Shown one piece after another: positions 18,599-28,321 of a DNA stretch of 64,000 nucleotides (position 1 is the stretch's first letter; each line of letters starts with the position of its first letter). The notes below the pieces were generated by a model, which did no database searches, had not been told where the DNA came from, and saw only the letters and a program-made list of their open reading frames with translations. This stretch comes from Anisodus tanguticus. Lineage: Eukaryota; Streptophyta; Magnoliopsida; Solanales; Solanaceae. The position numbers were made by a program, and so were the translations under genes. The stretch covers positions 55,001 to 119,000 of the forward strand of contig CM067550.1 of assembly GCA_034509755.1 (NCBI GenBank). The letters are read 5' to 3'.

Positions 18599-21500
18599 TG
18601 ATGAATGCTCTTATTTGGAATATTAGGTCGGTGCTTACCCAAAAAGCATTTAATAGAGTGGAAACAATGCATAAGATGTCAAAATTCTTTCTTGTTGGTC
18701 TTATGGAACCTTTTCAATCAGCTGATCATCTAGAAGGATACCGGCAAAGGCTGGGACTTGCTACGGCAATCCACAATGTTTCTAACAAGATTTGGGCTTT
18801 TATTGCTGAGGAATGGCACGTGACTACGATTATAAATGAAATTCAGCAGTTGACGCTCAAGTTGCTTCATAAGTTTTCTAATTTGGAAATCTTTACTACT
18901 CTAGTTTATGCGAGATGTACGAAGGCCGAAAGAGTGGATCTTTGGGATTCGTTATCCAATTTGGTTGTTAACATGACAGCTCCGTGGTTTATTGGGGGTG
19001 ACTTTAACGTCATCATCGAAGAGGAGGAGAAATCTGGAGGACAGCCAGTCACTACAGAGGAAGTGGAGGATTTCCGGAATTGCATTCAGAACTGTAATAT
19101 AAATGATTTAGGATATAAAGGTAGTACTTATACTTGGTGGAATGGTAGGGGGGAATTGGCTGTGTTTTGAAAAGATTAGACAGATGTCTGGGTAATCTGC
19201 GCTTACAGCAACTTTTCAATGCTATCGAAGTCAATATTTTACCTAAAGTGTGTTCGGACCATTCGCCTATGAGAATTGAATTCAAAAAGATGGCCCGTCG
19301 GCTTCAAAAGCCTTTTAAGTTCCTTAATCTCTGGACTAAGCACGAGGATTTTGTAAAAGTGGTTGAGGAAAACTGGAAGATTCCTGGTGAAGGCAATGCC
19401 TTTCGCATATTCAATCTCAAATTGAAGCATATGAAGAAAGCTCTGTCAAAATGGAGTAAAGAGGCTTTTGGAAATTTCTTTCAAAAACTGGCTGATCTTG
19501 AAGTTGTAGTCGGGGTGCATGAAGAAGTTTTTGAAGGCAACCCCTCCGACGAAAATAGACAGAAATTAGAACAAGTTAAAGCAGAATGGAGGAAGGCAAT
19601 CCACATTGAGGAAGCTTACTGGAAACAAAAGGCAGGCATGATGTGGTTTCAAGATGGAGATCAAAATTCAAAATTTTTTCATGCTCATGTTAATGGTCGC
19701 AGAAAACATCTCCAGCTAAAGAAAATTCAAGCTATGGATGGGCGTTGGGTAGAAACGGAAAGCGATATTGCAAAGGAAGCGGTTAAGTTCTATCAAGCAC
19801 AATTCCGTGGAGCCCATACCCGCTTTTCTAAGAATCTTTTTGCCCACATCACAGAGAGCATAGAGCCGACCCAGAACCAGCAATTGATTGCTACACCTAC
19901 CAAAGAAGAGGTTAAAGCCGCAGTTTTTGGCCTAAACCCGGACAGTACAGGAGGTCCTGATGGATTTAACGGTCTATTTTTTCAAGAGTGCTGGGACATT
20001 GTAGGTGACGAGGTGTGCAACATGGTGCTCTCATTTTTCCGAGGTGGGACACTGCCGAAGCATATCACTCACACTAATCTTGTGTTGATACCTAAGAAAA
20101 AGGATGTGACTTCTTTCGGCGATCTTCGGCCCATCAGTCTAAGTAACTTCATCAACAAAGTGTTCTCCAGGGTAATCCATAATCGGCTCGTCCTCATCCT
20201 TCCTAATCTAATCTCTCCAGAGCAAGCAGGGTTTGTAAAAGGCCGAAATATCATTGAGAATATCTTGTTAGTTCAAGAAATCGTTGCAGATATCAGGTTG
20301 AGAACTCATAGAGGTAATCAGCAGATTGTTCCCAATGTGGTTATGAAACTAGACATGACCAAGGCTTATGATCGTCTTTCCTGGGGTTTCCTTATGGGAG
20401 TCCTTCGCAAAATGGGCTTTGATGAAACTTTCCTTAGTCATATTTATGAATTGGTGGGTAACAACTGGTATTCGATTCTTATTAATGGTCAATCGTATGG
20501 ATTCTTCAAATCCACCAGAGGAGTGAAGCAAGGGGATCCGTTGTCTCCTACCCTTTTTATTCTAGCAGCGGAAGTTCTCTCAAGAGCATTAAAGTCCTTA
20601 AATAATGATCAATCTTTCTGTGGATACGGCCTGCCGGATAAGAGCCCCAAAATCAATCATTTGTGTTATGCCGATGATACCATCATTCTTGCTGCAGCAT
20701 GCCCGACTTCGCTTAAGAAAATCATGAATATTCTGGGAGACTATGAACAAGCTTCCGGGCAGCTCATCAATAAGCAAAAGAGTGCCATCTATCTCCATCA
20801 CTCTGCTTCAGAGGCTCATGTTCATCTGGTGGAAAGAGAAACTGGCATAGCCCGTCAGCTCTTCCCAATTATGTATTTGGGCTGCCCCATCTTCTATTCT
20901 CGCGCCAAGATGACTCATTTTTCAGAATTATTAGCCAAGGTGGGACATAAATTGCAATCATGGAAGGGCAAAATGTTATCTGCTGGAGGCAGGGCTGTTC
21001 TGTTGAAACATGTCCTTCAAGCTATGCCACTCCATCTGCTATCAGCCATGAGTCCTCCTAAATTTGTAATTAAGAAGTTGCATAAAATGTTTGCTCATTT
21101 TTTCTGGGATAGTGGAGCCGGAGAGAGAAGCAGACATTGGACAAATTGGAATAGAGTTTGCCTACCTACTGAGGAAGGTGGCTTGGGTTTTCGGGATTTG
21201 ACGGACACTTGAGAAGAGCTTTTTGCGAAACTTTGGTGGCGATTTAGGACTACCCCCTCCCTCTGGAGTGTATACTTGACTAACAAATACTTGAAGAAGC
21301 ACGAAAGTGCTACTATCAACTGGAGAGGTGGCTCTCTCGTCTGGAAGAAGATGCTTGCAGCAAGGGATAAAGTGGAACAGCATATCTGGTGGCAGGTGAA
21401 GAGTGGTTCTTCGCTTTTCTGGTTTGATAATTGGACAGGTCTTGGCCCACTTTTTTCCCTCACTCCTTCACGTCAAAATAGAGAGGGAATTTGGAATATT

Positions 21501-22766
21501 AAGGATGCAGCAGTCGATGGTCATTGGCAGGAAGAGACACTTCGTCTGTATCTTGCGGATGACATTGTTATTCATATCCTTCAGAATATTAAAGCACCGA
21601 CAGGGAATTTAGATGATGTACCGTGGTGGACACTAGAAAATAGTGGAAAATTCACGGTAAAATCGGCTTGGGAGTGGGTGCGGCACAAAGCTCATAAGCA
21701 TGACCACTATAAGAAAATGTGGGTCAAAGGTATGCCTTTTAAAATATCCTTCAACTTATGGAAGGTGTGGCAAGGGAAGATCCCATTGGATGATGTGGTT
21801 AGAGTCTGGGGCTACCACATGCCGTCTATGTGCACATGTTGTGACATGCCTGATCAGGAATCAATCGCTCATGTCTTTCTCCAAAGTGAGGCTGCTACAC
21901 GTGTCTGGGCCTACTTCTCTGGTCCCGCTGGTTTAAATATAGATGGAGCGCCCCTTCACCTAGCTATTCAGACATGGTGGAAGGCAGATGTGAAATCAAT
22001 CTATAAACCATACTTTTGTGCCATGCCAGCCATCATAGTTTGGGAACTTTGGAAGAAAAGGAATGGAGACAGGCACAATAAAAAAGTGTCTATCAACAGA
22101 GTAATTTATCAAATTTCAGAGACCATTCAGCATATGGCTAAAGGGAGACACCCAGAGCTCGATCAGATGCCACACCGTTGGCAAGATATCCTTAAGCTTC
22201 TGGATCAATTCTCTCCCACCCTTAAGATTACCAAAGTGCTTTGGAACTTGCCTCAGCCTAGATGCTGGAAATGTAATACTGATGGAGCAACGAGAGGCAA
22301 TCCTGGCAGAAGCGCATATGCCTTTTGTATTCGAAATGAGGAAGGTGACCTCATTCATGCGCAGGCAAAGGATATGGGCATAGCCACAAATACTGAATCT
22401 GAAACTTGGGCGTTGTTGGCAGCTACTAGATATTGTATCACGCAAGGGCAAGATTCTTTCATTCTGGAAACTGATTCACTAGTGCTGAAGAACATTATCA
22501 CCCAGACTTGGTCACCAACTTGGAAAATTGCAACTCTTGTGGAAGACATTCTTCAACTACTAGCCAGGGTTCAGGGTACTGTCAAGGTTCAGCATATTCT
22601 CAGAGAAGGAAATCAACTTGCTGACCATCTAGCCAATATTGCTTTGGATGTGGGGGATGTTGAGATTTCTACTTTTGCAGACTTAGACAACAAAGGAAAG
22701 AGAATCCTGAATAGTGACAAGTTGCATTGTCCCTATCTCAGAGTCAGGAAAGCCACCCGATGCTGA
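18598..22766 (+). pseudogene. E7 ORF2: endonuclease-RT-RNase H polyprotein, two lesions
   Basis: The order is that of a plant L1 ORF2. The AP-type endonuclease (WNIRS, LMEPF, VYARC, GGDFNV, TYTWWNGRG, SDHSP) runs to ~19270. The reverse transcriptase has FGDLRPISL, GFVKGRNI, the LDMTKAYDRL motif, RGVKQGDPLSP and YADD (20667-20678). A zf-RVT-like Cys/His segment (MCTCCDMPDQESIAH) follows, then RNase H with NTDGA, ESETWALLA, LETDS and HILREGNQLADHLA to ~22660. Lesions are a frameshift near 19168 in the endonuclease and TGA at 21210-21212 after the RT. All visible catalytic motifs are present, so it decayed recently. It starts in a TAATG overlap. Confidence 0.9.
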
Positions 22767-24490
22767 TGGATTTGCTGCTGATTTGGATATGGGAGATTTT
22801 ATTGTACTATCCTATTTTCGTCCTCTTGGATGGGAATAGAATGGTACATGTTTTTACTAACCCTATGATTTGTATGTTTTATTGTGTGACAGGTTTGCAA
22901 GTTCAGAAGGGCATACATGCAGTACCAATGATTCATTATAGGCCCAATGGGGCATCTTCATATGCTCAAAATAATTTTCCACTCTCTTTTTCCTTTTCAC
23001 TTTTCCATCCTAGTTTATTATACTACCTCTTTTCACTATTCTATTATTCTTCATTCTATATCGGTTTTATTACCATTCTTTTAGTTATCAAAACTCTAAT
23101 TTCATGTATACTTCCTTTAATTTGGCCTTCTGCCTTTCTTCTGTTGGCCCTCTGGTTTTTTACAGAGGCAAATGTAGAAAAGCCTATCTTGGAATATCAT
23201 CAATTTTATCATCATCATTATTTCTATCATCATTTTTATCATCCTTTTTCTCATCATAATACATATGGACGAGTGATATCTTGTTTTCTACTTTGTGTAT
23301 TGACGAATCAGCAGGGTGTGGTATTGGTAAAATGTACCCAATCTCTTGTTGGTGAGACAATACACAAAGATGCTATTACCGTACTTCTTTCATTATATGA
23401 TTCACAGGACATACTGCACCATCAGACATTTGGAGGATCATCCGCTTACACTGCATGGTGGAAATCTGAGAGTTTCAGACTCGGAGGACCACACATATCC
23501 TTACCATTTGAGGGAGTCAGAGTTAAAGGAGCGCATACAGTACATCATTGGTGGGAATTCGAGGTTTTCAGACTCGGAGGACCACATACCTATAGACAGA
23601 CATCTATGGGAAGCAGGATCAGAGGCTCAGCACACACAGTTCATCATTGGTGGGAATCCAAGGGAATCAGACTTGGGGGACCACACATCTACTTGATAGC
23701 TGAGGGAGTCAGAGGTCGAGGTACACATACAGCGCATCACTGGTGGGAATTCGAGGATTTCAGACTTGAAGGACCACATATCTATTGGATTGACATGTTT
23801 ACTGAGAGAGATCCCAAAGACTCTATAGTCGGAGGGGTACACACAGATATATTATGGTGGACTCAGAGATTGGAGGACCACCACATTGATTGCCATGGAA
23901 ATCCAAGGGTAACAGACTTGGAGGACCATCGACACAGATTCACATTGGGATACACAGGTTCAGTACATTCATATAGCTTTGTTTTTCTCATACTTTTGAT
24001 TACACAGGTTCGACATCACGCTACTAGAGAGCTACCAAGACAAAATTGGTATCAAATCTATACATTTTCAGAGTTGCTGATTAGTGACAACAGATACAGG
24101 GATTACATGATTTTGGGAGAATGGTACCAGAACCACTTATTGACGCATCACCAGTGTGTGGTATTAGTACCTAGATGTGCTCAATCTGCTGATGATGTGA
24201 CAATAAGTGGGGATGGCATTCATATTAGTGACATACAGGATAATCTTCGTCCTGCCATATTTTTATACATGAGTTTCTATATATCCAGGGAAATATACCC
24301 TACATGTGCTAATAGGCACCAGACTCATGACAGACATCAGACTGAGAGGTGCAGCTTACAGGAAATACACTCCACATTCGCACACAGGCATCGGTCCCAG
24401 TACAGAGTTCAGCCTGGGAGCTTCTACCGGATAGGGGAAATACGCCCCACTTTTGCATACAGCACCAGACCTATGACAGACTTCAGCTGA
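22760..24490 (+). CDS. E7 ORF3: 576-aa unknown protein, membrane-like and His-rich
   Basis: A very long open frame for AT-rich 3' sequence. ATGs at 22760 and 22766 overlap the ORF2 stop (TGA 22764-22766), a second coupled junction. Residues ~5-25 and ~85-150 are strongly hydrophobic, with several possible membrane spans. A His/Tyr-rich patch follows (HQFYHHHYFYHHFYH), then four imperfect ~40-residue repeats around VHHWWE..RLGGPH (about 23430-23800), then a hydrophilic tail. I recognise no family. LINEs of this class normally stop after ORF2. It could be captured host sequence or an open repeat array. Confidence 0.5.
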   Translation: MLMDLLLIWIWEILLYYPIFVLLDGNRMVHVFTNPMICMFYCVTGLQVQKGIHAVPMIHYRPNGASSYAQNNFPLSFSFSLFHPSLLYYLFSLFYYSSFYIGFITILLVIKTLISCILPLIWPSAFLLLALWFFTEANVEKPILEYHQFYHHHYFYHHFYHPFSHHNTYGRVISCFLLCVLTNQQGVVLVKCTQSLVGETIHKDAITVLLSLYDSQDILHHQTFGGSSAYTAWWKSESFRLGGPHISLPFEGVRVKGAHTVHHWWEFEVFRLGGPHTYRQTSMGSRIRGSAHTVHHWWESKGIRLGGPHIYLIAEGVRGRGTHTAHHWWEFEDFRLEGPHIYWIDMFTERDPKDSIVGGVHTDILWWTQRLEDHHIDCHGNPRVTDLEDHRHRFTLGYTGSVHSYSFVFLILLITQVRHHATRELPRQNWYQIYTFSELLISDNRYRDYMILGEWYQNHLLTHHQCVVLVPRCAQSADDVTISGDGIHISDIQDNLRPAIFLYMSFYISREIYPTCANRHQTHDRHQTERCSLQEIHSTFAHRHRSQYRVQPGSFYRIGEIRPTFAYSTRPMTDFS

Positions 24491-24653
24491 CTTTTAGCTT
24501 AGGCTGTTTTCAATTTTTATGCTTTTCATTATGTAATATCATTCTAAGGTTTTCAAACCTTACAATGATACATAGCTTAGTTTTTACTTTTTCCAGCCTT
24601 CGGGCATACATTGCACATTTTTGTAATTTGTTATTTTTATTATTAATAAAATT

Positions 24654-24677
24654 CCACTAGACCTAAGAGTCTAGCGG
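24654..24677 (+). promoter_or_regulatory. E7 3'-terminal hairpin
   Basis: CCACTAGAC and GTCTAGCGG (one A-C mismatch) around CTAAGA, then CTTC and poly(A). Same location and stem length as the GNRA hairpins of the ORF1-only copies, with largely different base pairs. Confidence 0.65.
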
Positions 24678-24693
24678 CTTCAAAAAAAAAAAA

Positions 24694-24765
24694 CCTGAAC
24701 CCTGAACCCTGAACCCCGAACCCCGAACCCCGAACCCTGAACCTTGAACCCTGAACCCTAAACCC
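24694..24765 (+). repeat. T7 degenerate telomere-type tract
   Basis: About ten heptamers, mostly CCCTGAA and CCCCGAA with one CCCTAAA, between the E7 poly(A) and a slightly truncated E8. Confidence 0.9.
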
Positions 24766-24846
24766 CGAAAAAACGCTCTCTAGGAGAGGCGATTTTCGGC
24801 GTGTCATCTTCTTCACCTCTTCGACCAAATTCCGGCCATCCTGGCC

Positions 24847-27083
24847 GTGACGGCTACTGGGTGGCCTCCCCCCGAGGTCACCCAACCTCCCGCGACAAAT
24901 CCCCAACATATTTCATACTCCAATATCGTCACCAACTCCCACAAAGTTGGCGGCGGTAATGTTTTGGCCGAGACTTCTCTTGGCCGAAACCCTACCCCTT
25001 CAATCCCACAAAAACCAATCTCCTACCTTCATGGCGAGCCAACAATTCGGTTTACTAATCAAGAAGTTGCATCTATGGTGGAACAACAAGATTTGAAGTA
25101 TGCCGTAGTTGGTAAGTTTAGTCATGGAATGCCCTCTATTGCTTTCTTGAGGACGGCTATTCCAAAGCAATGTTCATTGAAAGCGGAAGTGAATATTGGG
25201 CTTTTGCACAATAGGCATGTGTTGATTCGATGTTCAATCGAAGAAGACTATGTCACTTTGATGTCAAGGCCTAATTTTTGGATAAAGGAGAACTCCAAAT
25301 CCTTTTTGATGAGAACTTTCAAATGGGATATATGGTTTACTCCGGAAGAAGAGACAAGCATGGCGGTAATTTGGCTTTCATTCCCCAATTTACCTCCCAA
25401 TTTCTATGTCCCATCGATTTTGTTCTCCATAGCTTCGGCGGTGGGGAGGCCAATTGCAATTGATGCGGCTACTTTGAACAAAACAAGACCTAGTTGTGCT
25501 AGGGTCAAGGTGGAAGCCGATTTGCTCCAAGAACATCCACAAAAGTATAACATACAAATCATGAATGGGGAGGAGATGGAAACAATTTCATATAAGATTC
25601 GTTATGATTTCCTACCCAAATATTGTACTACTTGTATGTTGCAAGGACACGATCTTCAAGGATGTTGCAAGGAACACCCGGAATTGCAATCGGAAAAGAG
25701 GAATCACGGTGAAGATCCAGTGGTGGCGGCGGCAAAAGGTAAGGCTCCTAACCCTACTCTACCCCCTACAAACCCTAGCCGTCAAAACCCTAACCCAAAA
25801 CCGCTACCTACGGCCCCAAACCACTCCCAGGAATGGACCACCGTAACCCACAAAAGAAAAAAGCAAAACACCCAAAAACAGCCTTTGGTTTTGACGGAAA
25901 ACACTGTTCCGATGACTGAAACAACTCCACAAGTGGTTTTGGACGTCGGAAATACAGCCTCATCGTCAAAACAGCCTATTCTCACCCAAATCCTCACTGA
26001 AATTGGCTTTCTGCCGACGGAAACAGTGATTCCGGCGTCATTAGCCGTCGGAAACACACCCCCCCGTCAAATCAGCCAATTTCCGTCGAGACACCTACCG
26101 GAAACCCTACCGGAAACCACCTCACTCTCCCGAAATCAGGCCCAAACCCTAATACCGCCCCAATAAACCCTAATCCAATACCGGGGTTGGGAAACCCTAG
26201 CCCTAACCCACCCAACCCGGAACCAACTCTCAAAACCGCAACTCCGGCGACCCAAACCACCGGAAACCCTATCGGAAACCACCCCGGAAACCCACCTATT
26301 CTACCGGAACCACCAATAAACCCTAATTCCGCCGCCCCTAACCCTAACCCTAAACCGGGGTTAGGGCACAACTGCCCAATACTACCCAATTTCGGGTCAA
26401 ACCCGACCCTGAACCCGACCCCACAAAATCCTACTCCGGAAATCTCGCACCCCGGAAACACCCCGCCACCAGAAATCCCCCCGGAATCCGGCGCAAAATC
26501 AGCTTTGCCGCCGTCAAACCCTAACCCTATACTACCCGGAAACCCTAACCGAGAAACCCCTACCCGGAACCCTACCCAAAACAGCCCTAACCCGGCACCC
26601 AACCCAGCAGCCCACTCGGCCCCACCCAACCCGGAACCCGGCCACACACCCACTCGATCCCCCCACCCGAGCCCAAGTCCACACACACCCGCGGGGCCCA
26701 CAACACTAAAATACACAAACCCAATTTCAAGCCCAAATCCAATTAATAATTCTCAACCTAATCCAATACCAAATATGCCATCCTTTCTACCACATCGGAT
26801 TTCGCCTCCTAGCAAATTAGTAGTGCTAAATCAAGCGTGCTTAGATTTACCCACTGCTAGTAGTGAAGAGAGAAAATGGGGTGATGATAAAGAGGTGGAA
26901 GTTGCGGACAATGAAGACAGCTCTAGAAGGCTTGACAAAGGAAAGGCTCCTATGGAAAGTCAGAATGCGGATGACATGAATGAATCAACAGAAGATAGCA
27001 CGGCATTCACACCCGGCCCAAGAAGAAGCAGAAGAGCAAGGAACAGGCAAGCAGCCAGAATGACATATGCACGTAAAGGATGA
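24847..27083 (+). pseudogene. E8 ORF1, GTG at the start site and one frameshift
   Basis: The family start ATG is GTG here (24847), as it is in E9. The next in-frame ATG is at about codon 77 (MVEQQDLK). DUF4283 and the knuckle (CTTCMLQGHDLQGC) read through to 26166, then the frame shifts in the linker and continues at 26187-27083 with the ERKWGDDKEVE tail and an Arg-rich end. The ORF1-start hairpin is kept (24858-24884). Confidence 0.82.
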
Positions 27084-27298
27084 TTCAATTTCATACATAT
27101 TTGGAAGATGCACAAGAAAAGGTACACCGTATTGAAGACTTTATAAGGCCAGAGGTAGATTATAGCTTTGTTCTTATATTAGTCTTTCTCTATGTTAGTA
27201 TCATCATTTGTAATATCATCATAGAGTGTATTATAAACTTTATGATGATCATAGAATATCTAGTTTTAGCTAGTTCTTTCTTTTTACATTCTGGCTAG
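27080..27298 (+). CDS. E8 small downstream ORF (72 aa)
   Basis: Begins MIQFHTYLEDAQEK, ends SSFFLHSG. ATGA overlap. The internal hairpin here uses a G-T pair (ACTTTATGATGAT arm). The N-terminal third is divergent yet in frame relative to E1-E6, which argues for coding constraint. Confidence 0.52.
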   Translation: MIQFHTYLEDAQEKVHRIEDFIRPEVDYSFVLILVFLYVSIIICNIIIECIINFMMIIEYLVLASSFFLHSG

Positions 27299-27442
27299 GA
27301 GGCTTGCCTCAATAGGAGTAGCCAGGTGGGGGTATAGGAAGTCTCCCCCCTGCTTGTACTTCCCCTATGTGGCCCCATGTTTCCTTTTATGTTATTAATA
27401 AAACTCCACAAGCCGAGAGGCTGTGGCTTAAAAAAAAAAAAA

Positions 27443-28229
27443 CCTAAACCCTGGACCCGGACCCCTGGACCTCGGATCCGGACCTCGGACCTCGGACCCG
27501 GACCCCGGACCCCGGACCCTGGACCCTGGACCCTGAACGCCGAACCCCAAACCCTGAACCCCGAACCCCAAACCCTGAACCCTGAACCCTGAACCCCAAA
27601 CCCCAAACCCCAAACCCCAAACCCCCAAACCCCAAACCCCAAACCCCAAACCCCAAACCCCAAACCCCAAACCCCAAACCCCAAAACCCCAAAACCCCAA
27701 ACCCCAAACCCCAAACCCCAAAACCCCAAAACCCCAAAACCCCAAACCCTAAAACCCCAAAATCCCCAAAACCCCAAACCCCAAAACCCCAAAACCCCAA
27801 AACCCCAAAACCCCAAAACCCCAAAACCCCAAAACCCTAAACCTCAAACCCCAAACCCTAAACCCCAAACCCCAAACCCCTAAACCCCTAAACCCCAACC
27901 CCAAAACCACAAAACCCCAAACCCCTAAACCTCAAACCCCAAACCCCAAACCCCAAACACCAAACCCCGAACCCCGAACCCCGAACCCCGAACCCCGAAC
28001 CCCGAACCCCGAACCCCGAACCCCGAACCCCGAACCCCGAACCCCGAACCCCGAACCCCGAACCCCGAACCCCGAACCCCGAACCCCGAACCCCGAACCC
28101 CGAACCCCGAACCCCGAACCCTGAACCCTGCACCCTGCACCCTACACCCCTACACCCCGAGCCCCGAACCCCGAGCCCCGAGCCCCGAGCCCCGAGTCCC
28201 GAGCCCTGAACCCTAAACCCTAAACCCCA
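27443..28229 (+). repeat. T8 long degenerate telomere-type array (787 bp)
   Basis: Block-structured: CCTAAACCC at the E8 poly(A), CCCGGAC-type units to ~27535, CCCCAAA and CCCCAAAA units to ~27960, then about 22 almost perfect CCCCGAA units (27965-28120), CCCCGAG units, and CCCTAAA again at the E9 boundary. The blocks suggest local expansion of variant units after capture. The minus strand is glycine-codon rich, so the long reverse frames here are artefacts. Confidence 0.92.
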
Positions 28230-28321
28230 CTTTTCACTGAAACACGGTCTGAAAAAACGCTCTCTAGGAGAGGCGATTTTTGGCGTGTCATCTTCCCCAA
28301 GCCTTCGACCATATTCTGGCC

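Larger units (their letters stand above)
17611..24693 (+). mobile_element. E7: ORF2-bearing LINE (autonomous type), 5' truncated
   Basis: About 7.1 kb: the last third of an ORF1, ORF2 with endonuclease, reverse transcriptase and RNase H, a long third ORF, a 3' UTR, a terminal hairpin (24654-24677) and poly(A) 24682-24693 joined to CCTGAACCC repeats. It is the only element here able to encode a reverse transcriptase. Its last ~50 nt (TATTATTAATAAAATTCC, hairpin, CGGCTTC) match the ORF1-only copies, tying them to the same machinery. It lacks their internal ATCATCATAGAGT hairpin and small ORF. Confidence 0.9.
24766..27442 (+). mobile_element. E8: ORF1-only LINE, third subgroup
   Basis: About 2.68 kb. 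It begins at CGAAAAAACGCTCTC, missing ~25 nt of the 5' end, and keeps the UTR hairpin. Its ORF1 subgroup is shared with E9. The terminal hairpin has a GAGA loop, and the stem is followed by CTTAAAA in place of CTTCAAAA. Poly(A) 27430-27442. Confidence 0.9.

Noticed and set aside
23346..23696. Separate 116-codon + frame inside E7 ORF3
   Set aside because: It comes from the same ~120-bp repeats read in another frame and is nested in a far longer open frame.
27295..28140. Long minus-strand frames of Gly/Phe/Trp-type repeats (70-170 codons) over T8
   Set aside because: They are translations of degenerate telomere heptamers. No start context, composition or conservation supports coding.
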